A program made the translations under genes and the position numbers. A stretch of 64,000 bases of DNA from Streptomyces xanthii (GTDB taxonomy: Bacteria > Actinomycetota > Actinomycetes > Streptomycetales > Streptomycetaceae), in contig NZ_CP061281.1 in NCBI RefSeq assembly GCF_014621695.1, positions 6,076,001 through 6,140,000 of the forward strand, given 5' to 3'. Positions 32,834 to 42,448 of this stretch are shown here, piece by piece. The notes beneath the pieces are model-generated. The model saw only the letters and a program-made list of their open reading frames with translations. It was not told the DNA's origin and did not search any database. How positions within the stretch are numbered: position 1 is the stretch's first letter; every line of letters starts with the position of its first letter.

Positions 32834-34896
32834 TACGCGGCCCTCCTGATGCTGTTGATCCCCTGGGTTCCCTGTACGTCCTTGACCAGCCCGGCGATCG
32901 AGTCCGCCCGCAGCTCGTCGAGGGTCACGGCCGTCCCGCCGAGCCGCGTCGCCAGCTGCCCGGCCAGCCCGAGCCGCACCATGCCGCTCTCGCAGTCCAC
33001 GACCACCGACGCCGTGCCCTCCGCAGCGTGCAGCCCGGCCGCGCGCTCCGCGAGCCGCACCGGCTCCGGACCGCCCGTCGCCCGGCCGTCCGTCACGACG
33101 ACCATCAGCGGGCGCCGCGCCGGATCCCGCAGCCGCTCCACGCGCAGCACCTCGTGCGCCTTCAGCAGCCCGGCCGCCAGCGGAGTGCGCCCGCCGGTCG
33201 GCAGCGACTCCAGGCGGGCCGCCGCCGCGTCCACGCTCGACGTCGGCGGCAGCGCCACCTCCGCGCCCGTGCCCCGGAACGTCACCAGGCCCACCTTGTC
33301 CCGGCGCTGGTACGCGTCGAGCAGCAGCGACAGCACCGCGCCCTTCACCGCGCCCATGCGCTGCCGCGCCGCCATCGACCCGGACGCGTCCACGACGAAC
33401 AGCACGAGGTTGCCCTCGCGGCCCTCGCGCGTCGCCTGCCGCAGATCGTCCCGGCGCACCACGAGCCCCGGACCGCTGCGCCCGCGCGCCCGCTGATGCG
33501 GCGCCGCCGCGTGCACGGTCGCCGCCAGGTGCAGCTTCGTGAGCGCCCCGCGCGGTCGCGTCGACCCCGTCGTGCGGCCGTGCTCGGTGCGGGCCCGCGA
33601 GCGCCGCCCCGCGGCCCCGTCACCCAGGCCCGGCACGCTCAGCATCTTCGTACGGAACGGCTCGCCGGCGCTCACCGCGCGCTGCTCCCGCCCGGCCCCC
33701 GCCGGCACCTGGGCGTCGCCCGGCTCCTCGGACTCCCCGGTCTGCGGGGCCTGCTCGGGCGTCTCCCGCCGCTGTCCCGCCTCCGGTCCGCCGGCCTGCG
33801 GCGGCACTCCGCCCCCGCCGCCGTCCGGGCCCCCGCCGTCGGGGCCGTCACCGTCACCGTCGGGCTCCGGGTCCGGGTCGTCCTGCGGGCCGAACTCCTC
33901 CAGCGTCTCGTCCAGCTTGTCCTCGTCGAGGCCCGGAGCGTCGAAGGGGTTGCGGCGCCTGCGGTGCGGCAGCGCCAGCAGCGCCGCCTGCCGCACGTCC
34001 TCCGCGAGCACCTCCGTGCGCCCCGCCCACGCGGCCAGCGCCGTCGCGGTCCGGGCCATCACGATGTCGGCCCGCATGCCGTCCACCTCGAACGCGGCGC
34101 AGGTCGCGGCGATCTGCAGCAGCGCCGCGTCTCCGAGCGCCACCTTCGGCAGCAACTCCCGCGCGGCCACGATGCGTTCGCGGAGTGCGTGCTCCTCGTC
34201 CGCCCAACGGGCGGCGAAAGCAGCCGGGTCGTCCTCGAACGCCAGCCGTCGCCGTACCACTGCGACGCGCTGCTCGGGCTCGCGGGAGGCGGCGACCTCG
34301 ACGGTGAGCCCGAAGCGGTCGAGCAGTTGCGGCCGTAGTTCGCCCTCCTCGGGGTTCATCGTGCCGACGAGCAGGAACCGGGCCGCGTGCCGCACGGAGA
34401 CGCCCTCGCGTTCGACGTACGAGGCACCCATGGCGGCGGCGTCCAGAAGGTGGTCGATCAGATGGTCCGAGAGCAGGTTGACCTCGTCGACGTAGAGGAT
34501 GCCCCGGTGCGCGGACGCGAGCAGTCCGGGCTCGAACGCCTTCACGCCCTCGGCGAGTGCCTTCTCGATGTCGAGCGAGCCGACGAGGCGGTCCTCGGAC
34601 GCACCGACCGGCAGCTCCACCATCCGCGCGGCGCGGGTCTCGTGGGCGCGCTCCTCGTGCGGCCCGTCCGGGCACTCGGCGTCCGGCACCGCCGGATCAC
34701 AACTGAACCGGCACCCCGCGACGACCGGCACCTCTGGCAACAGTCCGGCGAGTGCCCGCACGGCAGTGCTCTTCGCCGTGCCCTTCTCGCCACGCACCAG
34801 GACGCCGCCGACCGCAGGGCTGACAGCGTTCAGCAGCAAGGCCAGCCGTAGGTCGTCCATGCCGACGACTGCGGTGAACGGAAAACGGGTGCTCAT
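32833..34896 (-). CDS. Mg/Co-chelatase ChlI-ChlD-type fusion
   Basis: The 687-residue protein has an N-terminal AAA+ domain (Walker A RGEKGTAKSTAVRAL near residue 38, Walker B GILYVDEVNLL near 134, about residues 1-330). A Pro/Glu/Gly-rich acidic linker (about 340-420) and a C-terminal von Willebrand A domain follow, with MIDAS DASGSMAARQRMG near 505. This is the I-plus-D subunit of a magnesium-chelatase-like motor. In a cob operon it most likely drives cobalt insertion with a CobN subunit, which is not in this window. Confidence 0.88.
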   Translation of the reverse strand: MSTRFPFTAVVGMDDLRLALLLNAVSPAVGGVLVRGEKGTAKSTAVRALAGLLPEVPVVAGCRFSCDPAVPDAECPDGPHEERAHETRAARMVELPVGASEDRLVGSLDIEKALAEGVKAFEPGLLASAHRGILYVDEVNLLSDHLIDHLLDAAAMGASYVEREGVSVRHAARFLLVGTMNPEEGELRPQLLDRFGLTVEVAASREPEQRVAVVRRRLAFEDDPAAFAARWADEEHALRERIVAARELLPKVALGDAALLQIAATCAAFEVDGMRADIVMARTATALAAWAGRTEVLAEDVRQAALLALPHRRRRNPFDAPGLDEDKLDETLEEFGPQDDPDPEPDGDGDGPDGGGPDGGGGGVPPQAGGPEAGQRRETPEQAPQTGESEEPGDAQVPAGAGREQRAVSAGEPFRTKMLSVPGLGDGAAGRRSRARTEHGRTTGSTRPRGALTKLHLAATVHAAAPHQRARGRSGPGLVVRRDDLRQATREGREGNLVLFVVDASGSMAARQRMGAVKGAVLSLLLDAYQRRDKVGLVTFRGTGAEVALPPTSSVDAAAARLESLPTGGRTPLAAGLLKAHEVLRVERLRDPARRPLMVVVTDGRATGGPEPVRLAERAAGLHAAEGTASVVVDCESGMVRLGLAGQLATRLGGTAVTLDELRADSIAGLVKDVQGTQGINSIRRAA

Positions 34897-34967
34897 CGGG
34901 TGGTCACTCCTTCGGGTGGCTTGCGTGCAGTTCGGCCGTTGCTGTGCGGGACCTGCGGCAGCCTGGA

Positions 34968-35057
34968 CAGCTCCCCGCCCACGCGGGGATGGTCCGCTCC
35001 TTCACGACCACCTGGTGGAACTGTTCCTCTGCTCCCCGCACTCGCGGGGGTGTTGCC
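34968..35057 (+). CRISPR. Orphan two-repeat type I-E-like CRISPR unit
   Basis: Two 29-base repeats (34968-34996 and 35029-35057) share the CTCCCCGC...CGCGGGG hairpin core and the overall form of actinobacterial type I-E repeats. They enclose one 32-base spacer (34997-35028), giving the exact 61-base I-E period. No further repeat follows on either side and no cas gene is in the window. It sits in the 172-base gap between cobQ and the chelatase gene. Confidence 0.7.
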
Positions 35058-35068
35058 GCCGGGCGCGC

Positions 35069-36601
35069 TCACGGCGCCCCCGGCGGCACGAACGGCAACC
35101 CCGCGGGAGCGCCCCCCTCGATCAGCCGCCACAACGCGTCGGTGTCGGCGTGCCGCTCGATCAGATCCCCGAGCCGGTCCAGCTGCTCCTCGCGCAGCGC
35201 CGCGAACGACGTGTCCGGCGCCGGGACGAACCGCCGGCCCGAAGCCGCCGCGACCTCCCGCAGGAACGCCCGCCGGAACCCGTCCGACTCCAGGGACCCG
35301 TGCCAGTGCGTCCCCCACACGGCCCCCACCCGGCACCCGTCCAGGAACGCCTCGCCGCCGAGCACGTCCGCGACCCCGTGATGGATCTCGTACCCCTCGA
35401 CGGGCTCGCCCAGGGCCCGCCCCACGGGACGGGCCAGCGTCTTCTCCCGCGCGAAGCGCACCCGCACCGGGAGGAGCCCGAGCCCGTCCACGACCCCGGC
35501 CCGCGACTCGACCTCGTCCTCGATCCGCTCCCCGAGCACCTGGAAGCCGCCGCAGATGCCGAGCACCGGCCGCCCCTCGGCGACCCGCCGGGCCAGCGCG
35601 TCCGCGAGCCCGCGCTCGCGCAGCCACTCCAGCGCCTTCACGGTGCCGCGCGTGCCCGGGACGACCACCAGATCGGCGTCGACGAGCTCCTCGGCCCGGT
35701 CCACGAACCGCACGACGACGCCCGGCTCCGCCGCCAGCGCGTCGACGTCGGTGAAGTTCGACATGAGGGGCACCGCGCACACCGCGACCCGCAGCACGTC
35801 CTCGCCGACCGGCGGCGCCACGACGGACTCGCGCACCGTGCCGCGCAGCGACACCCGCAGGCCGTCCTCCTCGTCGATGCCGAGCCCGTGCTGGTACGGC
35901 AGGACGCCGTACGTGGGCCGGCCCGTCAGCGATTCGAGCATGTCGAGGCCGGGTTCGAGCAGGGTGACGTCGCCGCGGAACTTGTTCACCAGGTATCCGG
36001 CGAGCAACTCCTGGTCCTCGGGCGCGAGCAGCGCCGTCGTACCGAAGAACGACGCGAAGACGCCCCCGCGGTCGATGTCGCCGACGACGAGGACCGGCAG
36101 CCGGGCGGCGCGCGCGATGCCCATGTTCACGATGTCGGTGCGGCGCAGGTTGATCTCGGCGGGGGAGCCCGCCCCTTCACAGATCACGGCGTCATGACTG
36201 CCCCGGAGTTCCTCCAGGCATCCCACCACCGTGTCCAGCAGGGCCGCCTGCCGCCCTCCGTGGTAGCCGCGCGCGCTCAGCTCGCCGACCGGCTTGCCCA
36301 TCAGGACGACCTGGCTGCTGCGGTCGCTGCCGGGCTTCAGGAGCACCGGGTTCATCAGCGCGCTCGGCTCGGCCTTCGCGGCCTGCGCCTGCATGGCCTG
36401 CGCCCGCCCGATCTCGGCGCCCTCGCGCGTCACGAACGAGTTGAGGGACATGTTCTGCCCCTTGAACGGCGCGACCTTCACGCCCTGCCGCACCAGCCAC
36501 CGGCAGATCCCGGCGGTGACCACGCTCTTCCCGGCGTCCGAGGTCGTGCCCGCGACCAGCAGGCCGCCGCCCTTCCTCGCGCCCGTCATCGACGGCCCCA
36601 C
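35069..36601 (-). CDS. cobQ: Cobyric acid synthase
   Basis: The 510-residue protein has an N-terminal ATP-binding [20 protein letters not shown] near residue 16, [12 protein letters not shown] near 44, and a C-terminal amidotransferase with [13 protein letters not shown] near 345 (Cys) and YEIHHG near 400. It amidates side chains b, d, e and g. It overlaps the cobD gene by 16 bases. ATG 36589 is an alternative start. Confidence 0.95.
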   Translation of the reverse strand: MGPSMTGARKGGGLLVAGTTSDAGKSVVTAGICRWLVRQGVKVAPFKGQNMSLNSFVTREGAEIGRAQAMQAQAAKAEPSALMNPVLLKPGSDRSSQVVLMGKPVGELSARGYHGGRQAALLDTVVGCLEELRGSHDAVICEGAGSPAEINLRRTDIVNMGIARAARLPVLVVGDIDRGGVFASFFGTTALLAPEDQELLAGYLVNKFRGDVTLLEPGLDMLESLTGRPTYGVLPYQHGLGIDEEDGLRVSLRGTVRESVVAPPVGEDVLRVAVCAVPLMSNFTDVDALAAEPGVVVRFVDRAEELVDADLVVVPGTRGTVKALEWLRERGLADALARRVAEGRPVLGICGGFQVLGERIEDEVESRAGVVDGLGLLPVRVRFAREKTLARPVGRALGEPVEGYEIHHGVADVLGGEAFLDGCRVGAVWGTHWHGSLESDGFRRAFLREVAAASGRRFVPAPDTSFAALREEQLDRLGDLIERHADTDALWRLIEGGAPAGLPFVPPGAP

Positions 36602-37542
36602 AGCAACCGCGCGCCCACACAGACTCCCAACGCCGAAAGACTCACGCGCCGCGACAACCGCACGGCCCGTTCCACATCACGTACGTGCACGGGCCGACCC
36701 CGCTCGTTGAGGACCGGCCGGTGCTCGACCCGCCCGGCGTACGACAGCGTGCCGCCGAGACGCACCCCGAGCGCGCCCGCGAACGAGGCCTCCACGACGC
36801 CCGCGTTCGGGCTCGGATGGCGCTCCGCGTCGGACCGCCAGGCGCGCACCGCGTCCCGGGGCCGGCCGCCGGTCAGCACCGCGAGGGCGCCCGTCAGCCG
36901 GGCGCCGGGCCAGCCGGCGACGTCGTCGAGCCGGGCCGAGGCCCAGCCGAAGCGCCGGTACCGGGGCGACTTGTGACCGACCATCGCGTCCAGCGTGTTC
37001 ACCGCGCGGAAGGCGAGCAGGCCGGGGACCCCGGCGGCGGCGCCCCACACCAGGGCGCCCACGACCGCGTCGGAGGTGTTCTCGGCGACCGACTCGACGA
37101 CGCCGCGCGCGATGCCGTCGGCGTCCAGGCCCTCGGGGTCGCGCCCGCACAGCCGGGGCAGCAGCTCCCGGGCCAGCTCCACGTCCCCCGCCTCCAGGGC
37201 GGAGCCCACGGCCCGCGCCTCACGGCCCAGCGAGGTGCCGCCGACCACGGCCCAGGTCGCGGCGGCGGTCAGTGCGACGGAGGCGGTGGGGGAGTGGCGT
37301 ACGGCACGGGCGGCGAGCGCGCCCAGGGCGGCGGCGCCACCGGCGCACACGGCCGTGTGCAGGGCGCCCCGGCCGCGGTCGTCCCGCCACAGCACGCGCT
37401 CGACGGCTCCCGCGGCGCGGCCGAAGCCGGCGACGGGGTGCCCGCGGCGCGGATCGCCGACCAGGAGGTCGCTGAAGATACCCAGGGCGGCGCCGTACGC
37501 GAAGACGCGCTCGGCCCGCCGTGCGCCGCGCGGGGCGAACAT
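36586..37542 (-). CDS. cobD: Adenosylcobinamide-phosphate synthase (CobD/CbiB)
   Basis: The 318-residue membrane protein has the CbiB motifs [19 protein letters not shown] near residue 23, [15 protein letters not shown] near 162 and [26 protein letters not shown] near 185. It attaches the aminopropanol arm. ATG 37542 has GTGAGGA about 11 bases upstream; GTG 37560 would add six residues and is also possible. It is the first gene after the riboswitch. Confidence 0.9.
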   Translation of the reverse strand: MFAPRGARRAERVFAYGAALGIFSDLLVGDPRRGHPVAGFGRAAGAVERVLWRDDRGRGALHTAVCAGGAAALGALAARAVRHSPTASVALTAAATWAVVGGTSLGREARAVGSALEAGDVELARELLPRLCGRDPEGLDADGIARGVVESVAENTSDAVVGALVWGAAAGVPGLLAFRAVNTLDAMVGHKSPRYRRFGWASARLDDVAGWPGARLTGALAVLTGGRPRDAVRAWRSDAERHPSPNAGVVEASFAGALGVRLGGTLSYAGRVEHRPVLNERGRPVHVRDVERAVRLSRRVSLSALGVCVGARLLWGRR

Positions 37543-37577
37543 GGCGGTAGTTGTCCTCACTCAGGGTGTCCACGCCC

Positions 37578-37740
37578 TGGTTCGAAGAGACCGGCAGCGT
37601 GAGTTCCTGGCTCGCCCTCCGGGGGAGGGCTGACAGTGGCGGGACCGCGCCGGATTCGCACCGGCTTCCTCTGCTGCTGCCGTATATGGCGAGGGAAGTG
37701 CACCACGCTCCGCGAACGCACGTCAACTTGCTGTTGACCT
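37578..37740 (-). ncRNA. Cobalamin riboswitch
   Basis: Read on the minus strand, the leader contains GGTGCGAATCCGG (37662-37650), CGGTCCCGCCACTGT (37647-37633) with the B12-box core GCCACTG, and AGCCAGGA (37612-37605) in the conserved order. A GTCAAC/GTTGAC hairpin (37722-37738) marks the 5' side. It ends about 35 bases before cobD and should shut down the cobD-cobQ-chelatase-cobO-cobB operon when cobalamin is abundant. The 3' expression platform was not resolved. Confidence 0.92.
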
Positions 37741-37774
37741 GCGGCGGGTGAGTGTGGCCAGGTCCACAACACGT

Positions 37775-37812
37775 CGGCGGGGTGGCGACGCGGATGCGTC
37801 CCCACCCCGCCG
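37775..37812 (-). terminator. Terminator of the pit operon
   Basis: CGGCGGGGTGG (37775-37785) pairs with CCACCCCGCCG (37802-37812), with a further GACGC/GCGTC stem inside. It lies 21 bases past the stop of the 73-residue gene, before the cobalamin leader. Confidence 0.75.
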
Positions 37813-37832
37813 AGGGAGTGCTGCGACCGTGG

Positions 37833-38054
37833 TCAGGCCACGATCAGAAAGATCCCGTACGCGACCGCCGCCGTGCACAGTGCGAAGCACAGGTAGGCGC
37901 CGGAGACGGCGAGTGTCGCCGAACCGCCCGCGCGCGTCGCCGACTCCTTCTTGGAGAGGCCGACGATGCCGAGGGTGAACAGGCCCACCAGGGCCACCGT
38001 CACCACGAGGCTGACGCCGAACACGGAGCCGAGGGCCGCCCAGTCGATCTTCAT
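37833..38054 (-). CDS. Small membrane protein downstream of pit
   Basis: The 73-residue product has two transmembrane segments (about residues 10-32 and 47-72) separated by KKESATRAGGS. ATG 38054 has AGGA 8 bases upstream. It lies 16 bases after the phosphate transporter gene and is almost certainly cotranscribed, so it may be an accessory subunit. No family named. Confidence 0.7.
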   Translation of the reverse strand: MKIDWAALGSVFGVSLVVTVALVGLFTLGIVGLSKKESATRAGGSATLAVSGAYLCFALCTAAVAYGIFLIVA

Positions 38055-38070
38055 AGCTGGTCCTGCTTCC

Positions 38071-39324
<1,254 letters not shown>

Positions 39325-39352
39325 TTACCCAGGCTTCGGTTGGACGTCAGTG

Positions 39353-39393
39353 GCTCGTTGAACGTAGGGAAGTCGGGTGAACGGAAGATGAAC
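39353..39393 (-). promoter_or_regulatory. PHO box upstream of pit
   Basis: On the minus strand GTTCATCTTCC (39393-39383) and GTTCACCCGAC (39382-39372) are contiguous 11-base direct repeats. A third related unit, GTTCAACGAGC, is at 39363-39353 after a degenerate 8 bases. Pattern and spacing match PhoP binding sites; they lie about 30-70 bases upstream of the pit start. Confidence 0.65.
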
Positions 39394-39478
39394 TGGGCGG
39401 GGCTGAGCGGTGTCCCGATCCGGAGTGCCGCCGCTCCCTTTGGCGCGAGGCGGCGGCCGTGGTTCCGGATCACCCCCG

Positions 39479-39515
39479 CGAAAGCCCCGGAATTCTGGGT
39501 TCCGCGGGACTTTCG
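39479..39515 (-). terminator. Terminator of the lysozyme gene
   Basis: CGAAAG...GGAA pairs with TTCC...CTTTCG across a 7-base loop with small mismatches, just beyond the stop at 39528 on the minus strand. Confidence 0.5.
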
Positions 39516-39527
39516 GCCCGGGTCGGA

Positions 39528-40274
39528 CTACCCCCGGGCGAACCGCTCGAGCTGGGCCTGCGACCCGTTGAAGAGATTCTGATCACCCGGCAGGCCGCCC
39601 TTGTTGGCGTACTGCCAGAACGTCCAGTACGACCAGCCGCGCGGCAGCGGCCCGGCGGTCCGCGCGTAGTGGGCCAGCCACAGCGCGTGGTTCCCGGCGA
39701 AGGCCCCGCTGTTGCCGGTGCACTTCTTCCACCACGTGTAGTTGGTGTAGATCACCGGACGCCGCCCGGTCCGGCGCAGCACCTCGTCGCTGAACGAGTC
39801 GATCCAGGACACCAGCTTCGCCCTGCTCATGCCGTAGCACTTCTTCTTCGCGCTGTACGGGTTGTACTCGATGTCGAGCGCGGGCGGCAGCGTCCGCCCG
39901 TCCCGCGTCCAGCCTCCGCCGTTGCGTACGAAATACGCGGCCTGGGTGCGGCCGGACGACCTGTCCGGCAGTGCGAAGTGGTACGCGCCGCGGATGATGC
40001 CCCGGTCGCGGGCGCCGTTGTACTGCTGGGCGAAGTAGGGGTTGCGATAGTTCGTCGACTCGGTCGCCTTCACGTAGACGAACCGCGCGCCCTTGCTCCT
40101 CGCCCTGTCCCAGTTCACGTTCTTCTGGTGCGAGGAGACGTCGTGCCCCTTGGGCTTGCCCGCCGCCTGGGCCGGCAGCTCCGCGAGCGCGCTGCCCGCG
40201 AGGGTCAGGACGGCCGCGGAGGCCGCTGCCGCGACCCGGGCGCGACGACGGGACGGTGTGTGGTCACGGGCCAT
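39528..40274 (-). CDS. Secreted GH25 lysozyme (muramidase)
   Basis: The 248-residue protein has a signal peptide (SRRRARVAAAAS, cleavage near residue 38 after AQA) and a GH25 barrel. Its motifs are GHDVSSHQKNVNW near residue 43, YVKATES near 68 and the catalytic Asp/Glu pair in LDIEYNP near 131. It cuts peptidoglycan between MurNAc and GlcNAc. GGGGGG 4-5 bases before ATG 40274 supports the start. Likely a growth or development-linked wall hydrolase. Confidence 0.88.
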   Translation of the reverse strand: MARDHTPSRRRARVAAAASAAVLTLAGSALAELPAQAAGKPKGHDVSSHQKNVNWDRARSKGARFVYVKATESTNYRNPYFAQQYNGARDRGIIRGAYHFALPDRSSGRTQAAYFVRNGGGWTRDGRTLPPALDIEYNPYSAKKKCYGMSRAKLVSWIDSFSDEVLRRTGRRPVIYTNYTWWKKCTGNSGAFAGNHALWLAHYARTAGPLPRGWSYWTFWQYANKGGLPGDQNLFNGSQAQLERFARG

Positions 40275-40387
40275 GTTTCCCCCCGGAAGCCAGTAGTCGT
40301 AGGGATGAGAAATATGCACATATGGGATGTGCCGGACCGGGGATCTCAGGCCCGGCCCGGCGCGTTTCCCGCCGTTCGGGTGCCTGG

Positions 40388-40393
40388 CAGGAT
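40388..40393 (+). promoter_or_regulatory. -10 box for leaderless start
   Basis: CAGGAT lies exactly 6 bases before the ATG at 40400, without a Shine-Dalgarno sequence. Confidence 0.45.
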
Positions 40394-40399
40394 GCGCGC

Positions 40400-41062
40400 A
40401 TGGGTGAACTCGAACAGGCGTGGGACGAGCTGGTGGCGACCGCGCGCAGGACCGTGACCGACGGCCTCGTCGTCGGCACCTCCGGCAACGTGTCGGTGCG
40501 GGTCGGGGACGGCGACGACGCCCTCGTGCTCGTCACCCCGAGCGGCGTCCCCTACGACCGGCTCACTCCCGGCGACCTGCTCGCCGTCGACCTCACCGGG
40601 CGCACCCGGCACGGCACCCTCGTCCCCACGAGTGAGCTGCCGCTCCACCTCGCCCTGTACCGGGACACCGGCGCGCGCGCCGTCGTGCACACCCACGCCG
40701 TGCACGCCACCGCCGTCTCCACGCTCGTCCCCGAGCTGCCGGCGATCCACTACATGACGATGGCCCTCGGCGGCCCGGTCCGGGTCGCGCCCTACGCGAC
40801 GTACGGGACGGAGTCGCTGGCCGCGAACATGCTGGCGGCGATCGAGGGGCGCACGGGGTGCCTGTTGCAGAACCACGGGACCGTGGCGTACGGGGACTCG
40901 CTCGACGCGGCCTATGACCGGACGGCCCAGCTGGAGTGGATGTGCCGGGTCTGGCTCGTCGCCCGCTCCGTGCCGGGCCTGAGCCCCTCCCTGCTGAGCG
41001 CGGCCCAGCTGGACGAGGTCGCGGAGCGCCTGTCCGGGTACGGCCAGCGCCGCGACGGCTGA
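40400..41062 (+). CDS. Class II aldolase/adducin family protein
   Basis: The 220-residue zinc aldolase shows GTSGNVSVR near residue 26, TPSGVPYDRL near 46, the acidic TSELPLHLALYR near 78, HTHAVHAT near 97 (two zinc His) and LLQNHGTVAYG near 154 (third His). Similar to L-fuculose-phosphate aldolase or ribulose-phosphate epimerase types; substrate uncertain. Confidence 0.85.
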   Translation: MGELEQAWDELVATARRTVTDGLVVGTSGNVSVRVGDGDDALVLVTPSGVPYDRLTPGDLLAVDLTGRTRHGTLVPTSELPLHLALYRDTGARAVVHTHAVHATAVSTLVPELPAIHYMTMALGGPVRVAPYATYGTESLAANMLAAIEGRTGCLLQNHGTVAYGDSLDAAYDRTAQLEWMCRVWLVARSVPGLSPSLLSAAQLDEVAERLSGYGQRRDG

Positions 41063-41081
41063 GCTCTCGCCTCTGTCGGGG

Positions 41082-41144
41082 AAATGCGACCCGAAGGGTC
41101 TGCATTTCAGGGGCGCGGGGAACTGCGCGAGAAGCCCCACCGGG
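41082..41144. repeat. Cloverleaf intergenic repeat, copy B (half)
   Basis: It keeps the AAATGC...GCATTT hairpin (41082-41107) and the right outer arm (41108-41144), nearly identical to copies A and C, but lacks the left arm. The following GCACCCGGCGACG and GGAGCTACGGCG tail also matches copy A, where that tail overlaps the cobC stop. Confidence 0.8.
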
Positions 41145-41235
41145 CGGCACCCGGCGACGGACGGCCGGAGCTACGGCGGTCACCCGGATCGCCGCCCCAC
41201 TGGCCGCAGGGCCCGACCGCTAAGACACTGGACGG

Positions 41236-42372
41236 GTGCGCACCGCCAGAGCGACGGCCGCGGCCGTCACCACCGTGACCGGAGTCCTCGCCGCCTCGAT
41301 CGCCTCGATCGCCGCGGGCCGGCTCGCCAGCGACGCCGCGCTGAAGGCACGCGCCGGACGCCCGCTGCCCACCGAACCCCGGCTCACCGTCCACGCGGTC
41401 GCCGCGGGCCACGTCACCCTGACCCGCGACCTCGCCTCCCTGCGCCCGGGCACGTACGGGCTCGCCGGTGACGGCTACCACGCTGTCGTCGGGCCCGTCG
41501 TCGAATCCGTGCCGCACCCCGCCGACACGGTCGTGCGCCGGCTCGAACGGGTCACCCACGGCGCCCTCGAACCCGGCGCGCACGCCTGGCTCACGCCCCA
41601 GGTCCACATCGGCGACCCCGCCTCCGCCCTCGGCCTCGAGCACGCCGACGTCGACGTCCCCGGCGAACTCGGCGCCCTGCCCGCCTGGTTCCTGCCCGGC
41701 CCGCGCGACACCTGGGTCATCACCGTGCACGGCCTCGGCACCACCCGCGAACACCCCATGAACGTCATGGAGTTCCTGCACCGCCAGCGCTTCCCCGTGC
41801 TCGACCTCGCCTACCGCGGCGACCTCGGCGCCCCCCGCTCCCCGGACGGCCTGCACCACCTCGGCGAGACCGAGTGGCGCGACCTCGACGCCGCGATCCG
41901 CTACGCCGTCCGCTTCGGCGCCCGCCGCGTCATCGTGCACGGCTGGTCCACCGGAGCCGCCATGGCCCTGCACGCCGCGGGCCACTGCGCCCTGCGCGAG
42001 CGCATCGCCGGCCTGGTCCTCGACTCCCCGGTGCTCAGCTGGGAGGCCACCCTGCGCGCCCTGGCCCGCGCCCACCGCACCCCGCGCACCCTCCTCCCGC
42101 TCGCCGTCCGCGCCGCCCAGGGCCGCACCGGCCTGCACGCCGACCGGCTCGCCGAGGCCGCCGACCCGCAGAACCTGAAGGTGCCCACCCTGGTCGTGCA
42201 CGGCCCCGGCGACGAGGTCGCCCCCTGGACCCTGTCCCGGCGCCTGGCCGCCGCCCGGCCCGAGCTCGTCACCCTGCACACCGTCGACGACGCCCCGCAC
42301 AACGCGATGTGGAACGCCGACCCGGCCACGTACGAAGAGACCCTGCGACGCTTCCTCACGCCCCTCATGTAG
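41236..42372 (+). CDS. Alpha/beta hydrolase with N-terminal membrane segment
   Basis: The 378-residue protein has an N-terminal hydrophobic segment (residues about 8-28, anchor or signal). The hydrolase core has ITVHGLG near 161, nucleophile elbow GWSTG near 239 (Ser), VVHGPGDEV near 318 (Asp) and DDAPHNAMW near 350 (His). A complete Ser-Asp-His triad is therefore present. Substrate unknown. GTG 41236 has GACACT 6 bases upstream, a leaderless pattern. Confidence 0.78.
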   Translation: MRTARATAAAVTTVTGVLAASIASIAAGRLASDAALKARAGRPLPTEPRLTVHAVAAGHVTLTRDLASLRPGTYGLAGDGYHAVVGPVVESVPHPADTVVRRLERVTHGALEPGAHAWLTPQVHIGDPASALGLEHADVDVPGELGALPAWFLPGPRDTWVITVHGLGTTREHPMNVMEFLHRQRFPVLDLAYRGDLGAPRSPDGLHHLGETEWRDLDAAIRYAVRFGARRVIVHGWSTGAAMALHAAGHCALRERIAGLVLDSPVLSWEATLRALARAHRTPRTLLPLAVRAAQGRTGLHADRLAEAADPQNLKVPTLVVHGPGDEVAPWTLSRRLAAARPELVTLHTVDDAPHNAMWNADPATYEETLRRFLTPLM

Positions 42373-42448
42373 CCGCGCGAACCGGGGGCCGGGTGCCGAA
42401 CACAGGCCCGCGTTTGGGAAATCGCCGGGTCACGGGGAGACTGCTCCA

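Noticed and set aside
34968..35057. Full CRISPR-Cas locus
   Set aside because: Only two repeats and one spacer, no leader recognised and no cas gene in the window.
34893..35780. Minus-strand frame covering the CRISPR-like unit and encoding NTPASAGS and DHPRVGGE
   Set aside because: Such peptides are a known artefact of translating I-E repeats; no real protein supported.
37722..37738. GTCAAC-TTGCT-GTTGAC as a repressor operator
   Set aside because: It falls at the 5' end of the cobalamin riboswitch and is better explained as part of its leader structure.
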